Source: Coleofasciculus sp. FACHB-1120 (lineage in GTDB: Bacteria; Cyanobacteriota; Cyanobacteriia; Cyanobacteriales; FACHB-T130). From it: DNA of 64,000 bases. The stretch is from the NCBI RefSeq assembly GCF_014698845.1, contig NZ_JACJTV010000029.1, positions 1 through 64,000 on the forward strand, given 5' to 3'. Shown here piece after piece: positions 45,133 to 53,148 of the stretch. Under the pieces are notes generated by a model, which saw only the letters and a list, made by a program, of their open reading frames with translations, did no database searches and was not told the origin of the DNA. Every line of letters starts with the position of its first letter. Within the stretch, counting starts at the first letter, position 1. The translations under genes were made by a program, and so were the position numbers.

Positions 45133-45297
45133 ATGTCTATTATGAACGGAAGACGCCAAGATAACCAGAAAAATGCGGCTGCGGCTCACCGCGAAAATAT
45201 TCAAAAAAGCTTGCAGCATCGTCTAGAAATCGCCAGATCCAAAGGCGACGAAGCCTTGATTCGCCAGTTGGAAGCAGAAGCTAACTACTTCCACTAA
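45133..45297 (+). CDS. Small conserved-looking protein of 54 residues
   Basis: ATG at 45133, TAA at 45295-45297. The product is short, charged and helical: MSIMNGRRQDNQKNAAAAHR, then LQHRLEIARSKGDEALIRQ and LEAEANYFH. It looks like small cyanobacterial proteins sharing the ...RGDExLIRQLExE pattern; I recall the pattern but cannot name a family. Coding is supported by codon use, its own upstream region and a strong terminator at 45418. Function unknown. Confidence 0.75.
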   Translation: MSIMNGRRQDNQKNAAAAHRENIQKSLQHRLEIARSKGDEALIRQLEAEANYFH

Positions 45298-45417
45298 ACC
45301 TGAAATAAGCGATACTCTCGGTCTTCAATGCCGAGCTTTCGGAGTCTGCTGTTTCCGTGCAAGTGTACTGGGGCAAAACCGCCACAAATGCCATACCATG
45401 CACGTTAATTCAATAAA

Positions 45418-45457
45418 ACAAAAGGGGATGCCATTTACTAGGGCTATCCCCTTTTGT
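45418..45457. terminator. Strong terminator hairpin
   Basis: ACAAAAGGGGATGCC and GGGCTATCCCCTTTTGT pair around ATTTACTA, with T-rich sequence on both strands, so it may act for the 54-residue gene and for transcripts coming leftward. Confidence 0.85.
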
Positions 45458-45475
45458 TTAGATCGTCTATCGATT

Positions 45476-45540
45476 CAGATCCTCGACTCCTCTCTCGAAG
45501 TCGGGGATCTCGCGTTTACGAATCATTTAGGATGGCGATA
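45476..45540. repeat. Interspersed cyanobacterial repeat, copy 2
   Basis: Matches 17229-17300. It contains a hairpin AGATCCTCGACT ... AAGTCGGGGATCT and ends AATCATTTAGGATGGCGATA. Likely a non-autonomous repeated element. Confidence 0.65.
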
Positions 45541-45579
45541 TGGAAATGGGTAAAAGGAGAGAATTTGTCCCCACTGCTC

Positions 45580-46959
45580 CTAGCGCCCGCCCACTACGAC
45601 ATTTTTAATTCGCAGATGGGGACCCCCCACACTCACGGGTAGAGGCATTTGTCCGCCTTTACCGCAACCGCCGTTGATATAAATCGAGTCGTTCCCAATT
45701 GCCTCAATATCTTTGAGCGTTTGGAAGACATTGCCAGTCAGACTGACATCAGTAACTCTTTCAGCTATTTTGCCATTGCGAATCATATAGCCTTCCGCAG
45801 CGGCAAAGGTAAACATCTCGCCGTTGGTTTGTCCGCCAAGCATCCGCACCGCATAGACACCTTCCTCGATATCCTTAATCATGTCATCGAAGGAGTGTTC
45901 CCCCGGTTCAATGCCGGTATTGGTCATCCGCACTAACGGTGGATAAGTCGCGTTGAGTGCCCTAGCGTTGCCAGTGGGAGCTTCGTGCATCTTGCCAGCA
46001 GTTTCGCGGTTATGCAAGCGCTGGGTGAGGATGCCGTCTTTAATTAAATATTTGCGTTGAGCGGGGACGCCTTCATCGTCATACTTGAGAGAACCGGGTA
46101 AATCGGGCATCGTGGCATCATCAACCACATTCAGTTGCTTGATGGCTAAGGGTTTGCCTAGAGTTAGCAATTCCTGCATCCGGGGGTTTTCGTAGACAAA
46201 ATCAGCTTCCGAAAGATGTCCAAAAGCTTCGTGAATGAAGACACCCGCGAGATAGGGGTCGAGAACGACCGTATATTGTCCGCCTTTGACTGATTTGGCT
46301 TCCAATTGACCGACAGCGCGTTTGGCAGCTCCCAGTACTTGGTCTTCAATTCCTTCGAGAATGTTATAGTCAGTGCGGGAATGGACAGATTCAAAGCCTT
46401 GGCGAGGGGCAGAACCTTCTTCACGAGCGATCGCCCCAAATCGACCTGACACATCCAACCGTTCTTGGGCAATACAGGTGCCGAGGGAATTGGCAAAATA
46501 GGTGATGCCGAAGCGATCGCGCAAATTCACCATTGTCGTTTGAATTCGGGGGTCGAAATCTAGCAGCAGTTGGTTATATCCCTCCAATAACCGCCGCTTT
46601 TCTGCCAGAGAAACCCCACGCGGATCGCGCCCGATTTCCACCGCCACATAATCTTGAATGGGTTCCACTGGCGCTAGCATCGTCGTTTCTTTTCCGACCA
46701 GATGCGCTTGAGAAACCGCTTCTTCAATCCGGTCTTTCAACTCGGCTAAACCATTGAAAGTGACAAAACTCCAGCCGCCCTTGTGGCAAGCGCGAATGCC
46801 CCCAGCCAGGGTAAAGTTACGATCTACGGCATCCAGCTGATGACCGCGAAAGGAGATAGAGGTAGACTCACTTTGTTCTAAGCGAATTTCTAGGTAATCT
46901 ACCGCTGTAAGGTAAGGAGCGATCTCTGCCTGCAACCGATCTTGCATAGAAGTTTCCAC
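45580..46959 (-). CDS. tldD: TldD/PmbA family metalloprotease, TldD-type
   Basis: A 459-residue member of the TldD/PmbA family, which in other bacteria removes leader peptides or degrades unfolded peptides as a TldD/TldE pair. The metal motif is HEAFGH in VFIHEAFGHLSEADFVYE, the form carried by the catalytic TldD subunit. The C-terminal part shows GGQTNGEMFTFAAAEGYMI and GGCGKGGQMPLPVSVGGP. The partner TldE/PmbA gene is not in the window. Confidence 0.93.
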   Translation of the reverse strand: METSMQDRLQAEIAPYLTAVDYLEIRLEQSESTSISFRGHQLDAVDRNFTLAGGIRACHKGGWSFVTFNGLAELKDRIEEAVSQAHLVGKETTMLAPVEPIQDYVAVEIGRDPRGVSLAEKRRLLEGYNQLLLDFDPRIQTTMVNLRDRFGITYFANSLGTCIAQERLDVSGRFGAIAREEGSAPRQGFESVHSRTDYNILEGIEDQVLGAAKRAVGQLEAKSVKGGQYTVVLDPYLAGVFIHEAFGHLSEADFVYENPRMQELLTLGKPLAIKQLNVVDDATMPDLPGSLKYDDEGVPAQRKYLIKDGILTQRLHNRETAGKMHEAPTGNARALNATYPPLVRMTNTGIEPGEHSFDDMIKDIEEGVYAVRMLGGQTNGEMFTFAAAEGYMIRNGKIAERVTDVSLTGNVFQTLKDIEAIGNDSIYINGGCGKGGQMPLPVSVGGPHLRIKNVVVGGR

Positions 46960-47210
46960 TTTTTAATCCTTTTATTTAGTTATTTAGCCTCTGATAGGGA
47001 TTCTAGGCGATTGTTAGGGCAGGCTGCTTAAATCGATTGGCGCTGAATTGTTGCCTAATTTGTCCTAAACCGAAGACGAAATCAGATTAATTATCGGATT
47101 TCTCGCTTCAGTTAAAAATTTGTCTATATTTACCTTTGCAACATCTAGCTCAGCGGATTATGGTTGCAAGGAGAAAACGTCTCGCATTTTGAACCCCTAA
47201 ACCGCCTATT

Positions 47211-49490
47211 ATGTCCCAAACTCGGCTTTGGCGATACTTAGCCAGCGTCGCCATACTGACTGCCATCTACGTTGGTGCAGCAAAACTATCACTAGCGCTT
47301 CCGGTGTTGAATAAGTACGTAACGCCGGTTTGGCCTCCGGCTGGGATTACTCAAGGCGTGCTGTTTATCGGGGGGCGTAAACTTTGGCCTGGAGTCGTGC
47401 TGGGTGAATTTTTATTTGCCAAAGTAGTTCTGCACGTACCCCTATCTGTTGCCATTGCCAGCAGCTTGGTTGCCGCCTTACAGGCTCTAGTCGGGGTCAC
47501 GTTGCTTCGTTCGATTCGTTTGCGCCCCTCTCTGGATCGCCTGCGAGATGTTTTCGGTTTTCTCAGCCTGTCTGTGATGCTGTCTACTCTAGTCGCTTGC
47601 ACTCTGGGTTTGACGACTCTTTGCTTGGCAAATCTTATCCCTTGGGGCGACTATGCGACGACGTGGTGGACGTGGTGGTTAGGGGATGGCATGGCAGTTT
47701 TAGTGTTAGTCCCCGCGATCTTAACTTGGAGTGTCCTTCCCCGCTTAGAGATACGACGAGAGCGAGTCATTGAGGCAATAGTCTTGCTGATTTTACTGAC
47801 AACCGTTACGCAGTCAGTTTTCTTTGCCAAAACTGCTACAGCGATCGCTCACTATCCGCTTGCCTATCTCCCCTTTCCTTTGGTCGCTTGGGCAGCGCTC
47901 CGATTTAATCAGCAAGGCGCTGTACTGGCAACTCTACTGGTCTCCTGCATTGCTATCTGGGGCACCGCCTTGGGGGATGGGCCGTTTGCGGCAGTTGCCA
48001 TTAATACCGACCAAGCTTTGCAATTTTTACAAGCCTTTATGGGCGTTATCGCAGTCACTGCTTTAGTTTTGGGGGCAGCGGTTTCCGAACGCGCCTCAGC
48101 CGAAGCGTCACTGCGATCTAGCGAAGCCAGTCTCGCCAACGCGCAACGTATCGCTCATCTGGGTAACTGGGATTTAGACCTGGTTAAACAACAACTGCGA
48201 TGGTCGGATGAACTTTATCGCATCTTAGGTTTTACTCCAGCCGACTTTGAGCCAAGTATGGAACGATTCCTGATATCCGTTCACCCAGATGACCAAGAAC
48301 GGGTCAGAGCATTAATAGACGCCGCATCGTATTCCAACCAACCCTTTAGCACTGACTTTAGAGTTGTTTTATCTAATCATTCTGAGCGCATTGTCCACGG
48401 AACTGGCGAAATTATTCAGGAGCAAGGTGGGAAAGCCGCTCGACTTATTGGCACTATTCAAGACATTACAGAACAAAAAAGAATCGAGCAGGCACTACTG
48501 CAATCAGAAGCTCAATTACTCGAACTCGCCCACAGCCTCGATCGGAAAGTAACCGAAAGAACTCTGGAGTTAGAAGAAAAGAATGATGAACTCGCGCGAT
48601 CGCTCACCTCGCTCAAACAAACCCAACAGCAATTAATCCAAGCTGAAAAAATGTCGAGCTTGGGGCAATTAGTAGCAGGAATTGCTCATGAAATTAATAA
48701 CCCTATTAACTTTATCACTGGCAATATTAGCCATGTTACTGCCTACATTCAAGACCTCCTCGACATCCTCAACCTTTACCAGCAAAACTATCCCACCCCA
48801 CCCCCGGCGATCCAAGCGTATACCGAAACGGTTGAACTAGACTTTGTGATTGAGGATTTACCAAATCTTCTAGAGTCGATGAAAACAGGTGCAGAACGCA
48901 TCCGTCAGATTGTGCTTTCCTTACGTAGCTTCTCCCGTCTCGATGAAGCCGATATGAAGCCGGTGAATATTCATGAAGGCATCGAGAGTACGTTACTGAT
49001 TTTACAGCGTCGCCTGAAAGCGCGTCCGGGGCATCCAGGCATCGAAGTGGTTAAAAATTATGGTGATTTGCCACTTGTGGAGTGCTATCCGAAACAACTC
49101 AATCAGGTGTTCCTCAACCTGCTTAGTAATGCCATTGATGCCTTAGAGGAAAAAATGAAAGAGCAAGAAAAGGTAAAGGATGAAAGTTCCTTTTCATCCT
49201 TTTCACCCCACCCTTTTGCGATCGCCCTCACCACCCAGATGCTGTCACCCACTCAGGTGCAGATTGGAATTTCCGATAATGGCATCGGCATGGCTCCAGC
49301 AGTTAAGAACCATATTTTTGAACCATTCTTTACCACTAAACAAGTCGGCAAAGGCACTGGCTTAGGTTTATCGACTTGTTATCAAATTGTGGTAGAAAAT
49401 CATCGAGGACAACTCATCTGTCTATCACAGCCAGGATTGGGGGCAACATTCCAGATCGTCATCCCTCTGCGGCAGAGTGGTCATCCCTAA
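47211..49490 (+). CDS. MASE1-domain sensor histidine kinase
   Basis: A 759-residue membrane kinase. The MASE1 domain, about eight membrane helices, spans 5-285 (VTPVWPPAGITQGVLFIGG, WWLGDGMAVLVLVPAIL). A PAS domain lies at about 300-425 (ending GTIQDITEQKR), then a coiled linker, a HisKA-type domain with phospho-acceptor His near 492 (GIAHEINNPINFITGN) and HATPase_c (NLLSNAIDAL, ISDNGIGM, GTGLGLSTC). The loop between the N and G1 boxes holds an insert (KEQEKVKDESSFSSFSPH) coded by GGATGAAA-type repeats (49155-49225). No response regulator is coded beside it. Confidence 0.92.
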   Translation: MSQTRLWRYLASVAILTAIYVGAAKLSLALPVLNKYVTPVWPPAGITQGVLFIGGRKLWPGVVLGEFLFAKVVLHVPLSVAIASSLVAALQALVGVTLLRSIRLRPSLDRLRDVFGFLSLSVMLSTLVACTLGLTTLCLANLIPWGDYATTWWTWWLGDGMAVLVLVPAILTWSVLPRLEIRRERVIEAIVLLILLTTVTQSVFFAKTATAIAHYPLAYLPFPLVAWAALRFNQQGAVLATLLVSCIAIWGTALGDGPFAAVAINTDQALQFLQAFMGVIAVTALVLGAAVSERASAEASLRSSEASLANAQRIAHLGNWDLDLVKQQLRWSDELYRILGFTPADFEPSMERFLISVHPDDQERVRALIDAASYSNQPFSTDFRVVLSNHSERIVHGTGEIIQEQGGKAARLIGTIQDITEQKRIEQALLQSEAQLLELAHSLDRKVTERTLELEEKNDELARSLTSLKQTQQQLIQAEKMSSLGQLVAGIAHEINNPINFITGNISHVTAYIQDLLDILNLYQQNYPTPPPAIQAYTETVELDFVIEDLPNLLESMKTGAERIRQIVLSLRSFSRLDEADMKPVNIHEGIESTLLILQRRLKARPGHPGIEVVKNYGDLPLVECYPKQLNQVFLNLLSNAIDALEEKMKEQEKVKDESSFSSFSPHPFAIALTTQMLSPTQVQIGISDNGIGMAPAVKNHIFEPFFTTKQVGKGTGLGLSTCYQIVVENHRGQLICLSQPGLGATFQIVIPLRQSGHP

Positions 49491-49567
49491 AACAGTGGTT
49501 ATACTGGTAGCTTCAATGACTATGTAATGTGAACCAAAACTGCTGATTCAACAATCAGACAGCACGT

Positions 49568-50239
49568 ATGAAATTTGAGCTAATTCGCTGGACATCTCAT
49601 ATACTGCGGGTTTTGTCCCGCAATCTGGACTGGATGACGTGGAATCTATTTCTGGCGTTTATCCCTCTGCTGTTGAGTATTTGGCTATTTCGCAGCAGGC
49701 AAAAGCGATCGCCGATCTGGTGGGCGGGAGTCTTAGTTTTTGTAGCGTTTTTGCCGAATGCGCCCTATTTGTTGACAGATATCATTCACTTGATTCATGA
49801 TATTCGCGCTAACTACTCGGTGTGGATAATTACGCTGATTCTCATCCCCCAGTATTTGCTAGTTATCCTAGCTGGCTTTGAAGCTTACGTTATATCTTTA
49901 ATTAATCTGGGTTACTATTTACATCGTCACGAACGTAGCAAATACATCCTTTGGATGGAGCTAACTTTGCATGGTCTTAGCGCCGTTGGCATTTATTTAG
50001 GACGATTCCTACGCTTCAACAGTTGGGATTTTGTTACTCAACCGGATGCTGTATTCACTAGCGTGCTGGATGACTTAGTCGGTAAATGGCCTGTAGTGGT
50101 TATGGCTGTCACCTTTGTGGTAATTGCTGGCTTGTACTGGCTGATGAAGCAGGTGACTTTGGGGATAATATTGCGAAGACGGTTAAAAGCTATCCAGCCG
50201 CGCTCTAATCAGAATCATACAGACTCCCCGACTGCTTAA
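49568..50239 (+). CDS. DUF1361 domain-containing membrane protein
   Basis: A 223-residue protein with five or six membrane helices. The family core is FVAFLPNAPYLLTDIIHL and GRFLRFNSWDFV. Function unknown. It follows the MASE1 kinase by 77 bases on the same strand, so it may be expressed with it. Confidence 0.87.
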   Translation: MKFELIRWTSHILRVLSRNLDWMTWNLFLAFIPLLLSIWLFRSRQKRSPIWWAGVLVFVAFLPNAPYLLTDIIHLIHDIRANYSVWIITLILIPQYLLVILAGFEAYVISLINLGYYLHRHERSKYILWMELTLHGLSAVGIYLGRFLRFNSWDFVTQPDAVFTSVLDDLVGKWPVVVMAVTFVVIAGLYWLMKQVTLGIILRRRLKAIQPRSNQNHTDSPTA

Positions 50240-50282
50240 GCGTTTGCCTCTTTCAAGCTAAGCCGAGAGAGAATCAATCAAT

Positions 50283-51092
50283 TTAGATATCAATCTCATC
50301 AGCCGCGAATAGACGAACTGCTTTCACAAGATCCGCAGGGGTGCCGATATCCAGGTAAGTTCCATCCGGAAACGTTTCGGCTTCTACCCGCAAGCCGCTG
50401 TCAATCGCCGCCTGAACCACATCGCTAATCGGTAACTCTTTCGCCTGTGGCACTTGCCCAGCTTGGATTGCAGCGAGATACTCGTGCATGAATTGGGTAA
50501 ATACTGGCGTCCAAACCGCGATCGCCCACATATACTTTAAATCGCTAATCGGTGGTTTTTCGACCACGAAGTGGACTCGTCCTTCGGCATCAAAATCAAC
50601 CATCCCGGCTTTATGAGGCTGATCGTTCGGGAATAATCCCAAAACCGCATCGGCATTCCCAGCCGCAAGCCTTGCCAGTAAACGCACAAAGGCGTCTTCG
50701 GGCTGAAAAAGGATGTCGGGAAAGCCCAGTGCTACTACCGCGTCTTGCACGAAGGGATAGGCTTGATCCAAGGTATAAGGAACGCCATAAGGCAGCCCCA
50801 GCATGAGATAGCCGAGGTTCATGTCTAGCAGGGTGCCGTCCCCAAAATAAGCCGGAATATCCCATTTTCCCGGACGCAGTACGGTGTATGCCTTCTTAAT
50901 CCCTGCCAACCGCATTTTCTCTAGTAGGTAATGACTCACGACTTTGGGGCGTAAGGTGCCGCTATCCACCGGGCGAAATCCAATCGGGTACAGCTCTTTG
51001 CTCATCGGTAAGGGGGCGATTCGCGTTGCTTGCCCTCCTGCTGGTAGCAGTCCAATGACTTCCCGCTGGTGAATGCGATCGCTATCCATCAT
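50283..51092 (-). CDS. Sugar-phosphate nucleotidyltransferase family protein
   Basis: About 269 residues. Nucleotide-binding start VIGLLPAGGQATRIAPLP and SKELYPIG; metal/sugar segments VALGFPDILFQPEDAF and VHFVVEKPP; C-terminal GTYLDIGTPADLVKAV. It resembles glucose-1-phosphate thymidylyl- or uridylyltransferases but is shorter in the C-terminus. Two adjacent ATG codons (51092 and 51089) are possible starts; the 14 codons before them are not family-like. Product would be an NDP-sugar for surface polysaccharide; the exact nucleotide is not clear. Confidence 0.85.
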   Translation of the reverse strand: MMDSDRIHQREVIGLLPAGGQATRIAPLPMSKELYPIGFRPVDSGTLRPKVVSHYLLEKMRLAGIKKAYTVLRPGKWDIPAYFGDGTLLDMNLGYLMLGLPYGVPYTLDQAYPFVQDAVVALGFPDILFQPEDAFVRLLARLAAGNADAVLGLFPNDQPHKAGMVDFDAEGRVHFVVEKPPISDLKYMWAIAVWTPVFTQFMHEYLAAIQAGQVPQAKELPISDVVQAAIDSGLRVEAETFPDGTYLDIGTPADLVKAVRLFAADEIDI

Positions 51093-51426
51093 AAAAATGC
51101 CGATTGCTGTGGAATAGAACAGGGAAACCCTCAATCTTCTTATTCTCCCTGAATCTTTTTGACAGAGAAAGACTTGCTGGGATTTTTGCTGGGATTTTGG
51201 TCAGGTGTGCGCCGAACTTCCTATCAAAAGAAAGATGGCATCGCACCTGTCTTAGTCTGAAATGAACTTAGGTTGGGTTTTGCACTTAAGAATTTCCCGC
51301 AGCCGCAACCATAATTATTTCCCCAGAAGGGCGGATTTCCTATATGGTTTTTTCCGCCATATCTTTCTTTAGAGATTGCCAATTTTTGCTGTCCTTTCTG
51401 AATATTTTTGAAAGGAGTCCAATCAG
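51093..51426. other. Divergent intergenic region
   Basis: Contains a tandem GCTGGGATTTT pair near 51177-51199 and, before the plus-strand gene, the ribosome site AAAGGAG near 51410. No gene accepted here. Confidence 0.5.
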
Positions 51427-52599
51427 ATGCCGTTATTGTCCACTGATGCATTAAAAAGCTTGATAGAAAATTCTGCGAGTCCTTGTATCTCCATTTATAT
51501 GCCGATGGAAAAGGCAGGGCCAGAGGTTCGACAAAATCCGATTCGCTTCAAGAATCTCATGCGTGAGGCTGAGAAACGTTTGGAAGAAATGGGGATAGAC
51601 CAAGATGAGGCGAGGGCATGGCTTGAGCAAGCGAATACGATTGATAACCCTGAGTTTTGGGAAGAAAACCAAGGTGAGGGGGTAGCAATTTTTATCTCTC
51701 CCGAACTCTTTCGTTACTACCAGCTTCCCACTGATGTTGAAGAATTGGTAATGGTTAGCGATCGCTTCCATATTAAGCCGCTGTTACCTATCGTCAACAA
51801 CGATGGACGGTTCTACATCCTAGCCCTTAGCCAAAAGGATGTCCGGCTGCTTCAGGCAACGCGCACCACTGTCAAAGAGGTACATATTGAAAACTTGCCG
51901 AAAAGCAAGGATGAAGCCCTCCAATATGACGCGACTTCCAAGGACGGTCAGATCCGGATTGCCACTTCAAAAGGGGGAACGAACAATACTTTTCAGCAAC
52001 CTGGTAGTTTCCACGGGCAGGGAAGCCCGGATCAGGATGATATCAAGAAGGATCTCCTGCAATTTTTCCATCAGATTGATGGTGCATTGCACGACTTCTT
52101 TCGGAATAAGAAAGGACCTTTGGTATTAGCGGGAGTTGAGTATCTTTTCCCGATTTACAAAGAGGCAAATACTTACCAACATTTAGTAGAAGAAGGGATT
52201 ACTGGAAATCCAGAAATATTTAAGCCAGAAGAATTGCACGAACTCGCTTTACCGATTGTGGACTCTCTGTTAAAAGAGGATATTGAGGGGGTTGTAGAAG
52301 AATACAAGGAACTGGCTGGAAACGATACGAGTAAAGTATCCCACGATATCAAAGAAATCATCCAATCTGCTTATTATCACCGGGTTGATTCTTTGTTTGT
52401 GGCGGTCGGCGAACAGCGTTGGGGTCACTTTGACCCTGAGACAATGACCGTAGATTTACACCCTGAACCACAGGCGGACGACGAAGATATGTTGGATTTT
52501 GCCGCTACTCATACAATTTTGAACGGTGGTAAAGTCTATGCAGTGGAGCCGGAAAAAGTGCCGGATGAGGCTCCGGTGGCGGCGATTTTCCGCTATTAA
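51427..52599 (+). CDS. baeRF-family protein (bacterial archaeo-eukaryotic release-factor-like)
   Basis: A 390-residue soluble protein built like archaeal/eukaryotic release factor 1: an N-terminal domain (SLIENSASPCISIYMPMEKA), a middle RNase H-like part (FYILALSQKDVRLLQATRTT) and a C-terminal part (YYHRVDSLFVAVGEQRWGHF). It fits the baeRF group, most likely family 7 or 3. These are proposed to act on stalled or modified ribosomes; no function has been shown for this family to my knowledge. A good ribosome site (AAAGGAG) supports the start. Confidence 0.8.
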   Translation: MPLLSTDALKSLIENSASPCISIYMPMEKAGPEVRQNPIRFKNLMREAEKRLEEMGIDQDEARAWLEQANTIDNPEFWEENQGEGVAIFISPELFRYYQLPTDVEELVMVSDRFHIKPLLPIVNNDGRFYILALSQKDVRLLQATRTTVKEVHIENLPKSKDEALQYDATSKDGQIRIATSKGGTNNTFQQPGSFHGQGSPDQDDIKKDLLQFFHQIDGALHDFFRNKKGPLVLAGVEYLFPIYKEANTYQHLVEEGITGNPEIFKPEELHELALPIVDSLLKEDIEGVVEEYKELAGNDTSKVSHDIKEIIQSAYYHRVDSLFVAVGEQRWGHFDPETMTVDLHPEPQADDEDMLDFAATHTILNGGKVYAVEPEKVPDEAPVAAIFRY

Positions 52600-52877
52600 T
52601 TAGCAATTGGCTGTGATTGATCGCAGCGTTTTAAAATTGCTAAGTTTGTCAACCCCCCGGCTTCCCCAAGGGCGGGGGGTTGCATATAAGTAATTTCAGT
52701 CGAGAAATCATAAGCAATTTCAGTAAAGAAATTGTTCGGATCGCAATCGTGGGGAAAAATAAAAATTTCCTTCCCCTCTTTCAGTGCATTTTGGTGAAGC
52801 GCGATCGCTTCTACCAACGGACAAAACATAATTGGAATCCATCTGCCACTGTAAAAACAGACAACGACGCGGCTCAT
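52596..52877 (-). CDS. Small hypothetical protein
   Basis: A 93-residue frame starting MSRVVVCFYSGRWIPIMFCP and containing ALKEGKEIFIFPHDCDP. GGAAGAG precedes the ATG at 52877 at suitable distance. The start and middle look like a real alpha/beta protein, but the end is coded by a GC-rich hairpin (52650-52682), which weakens the case. Its stop overlaps the stop of the baeRF gene. Confidence 0.45.
   Translation of the reverse strand: MSRVVVCFYSGRWIPIMFCPLVEAIALHQNALKEGKEIFIFPHDCDPNNFFTEIAYDFSTEITYMQPPALGEAGGLTNLAILKRCDQSQPIAN
52650..52682. terminator. GC-rich hairpin between convergent genes
   Basis: CAACCCCCC and GGGGGGTTG pair over nine bases around a loop that also folds (GGCTTCCCCAAGGGC). 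There is no T tract on the plus strand; it may still end baeRF transcription. Confidence 0.55.
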
Positions 52878-53148
52878 TGTGTACTCTTCCAGCAGGAGTG
52901 GATTTCGCCAAGGTGAAACCACACGAATTCTATGATAGGTATACTCTTTAGTTGTTTACGATTAGAAGCGAAAGCGCAACAACCTTAAGGAGTATTTATT
53001 AATCTTTATCAAGAGAGAATTGTTAGGAAAATCGGTTGTAAGACAACCCTTGAATCAGACAACCCTTGAAATAGAATGACTCTAGACAAGGGGCAAAAAG
53101 TGGGCGTAGATTTAAGACCCTCTCTACCAGATATTTGCTGAAGGCTAT

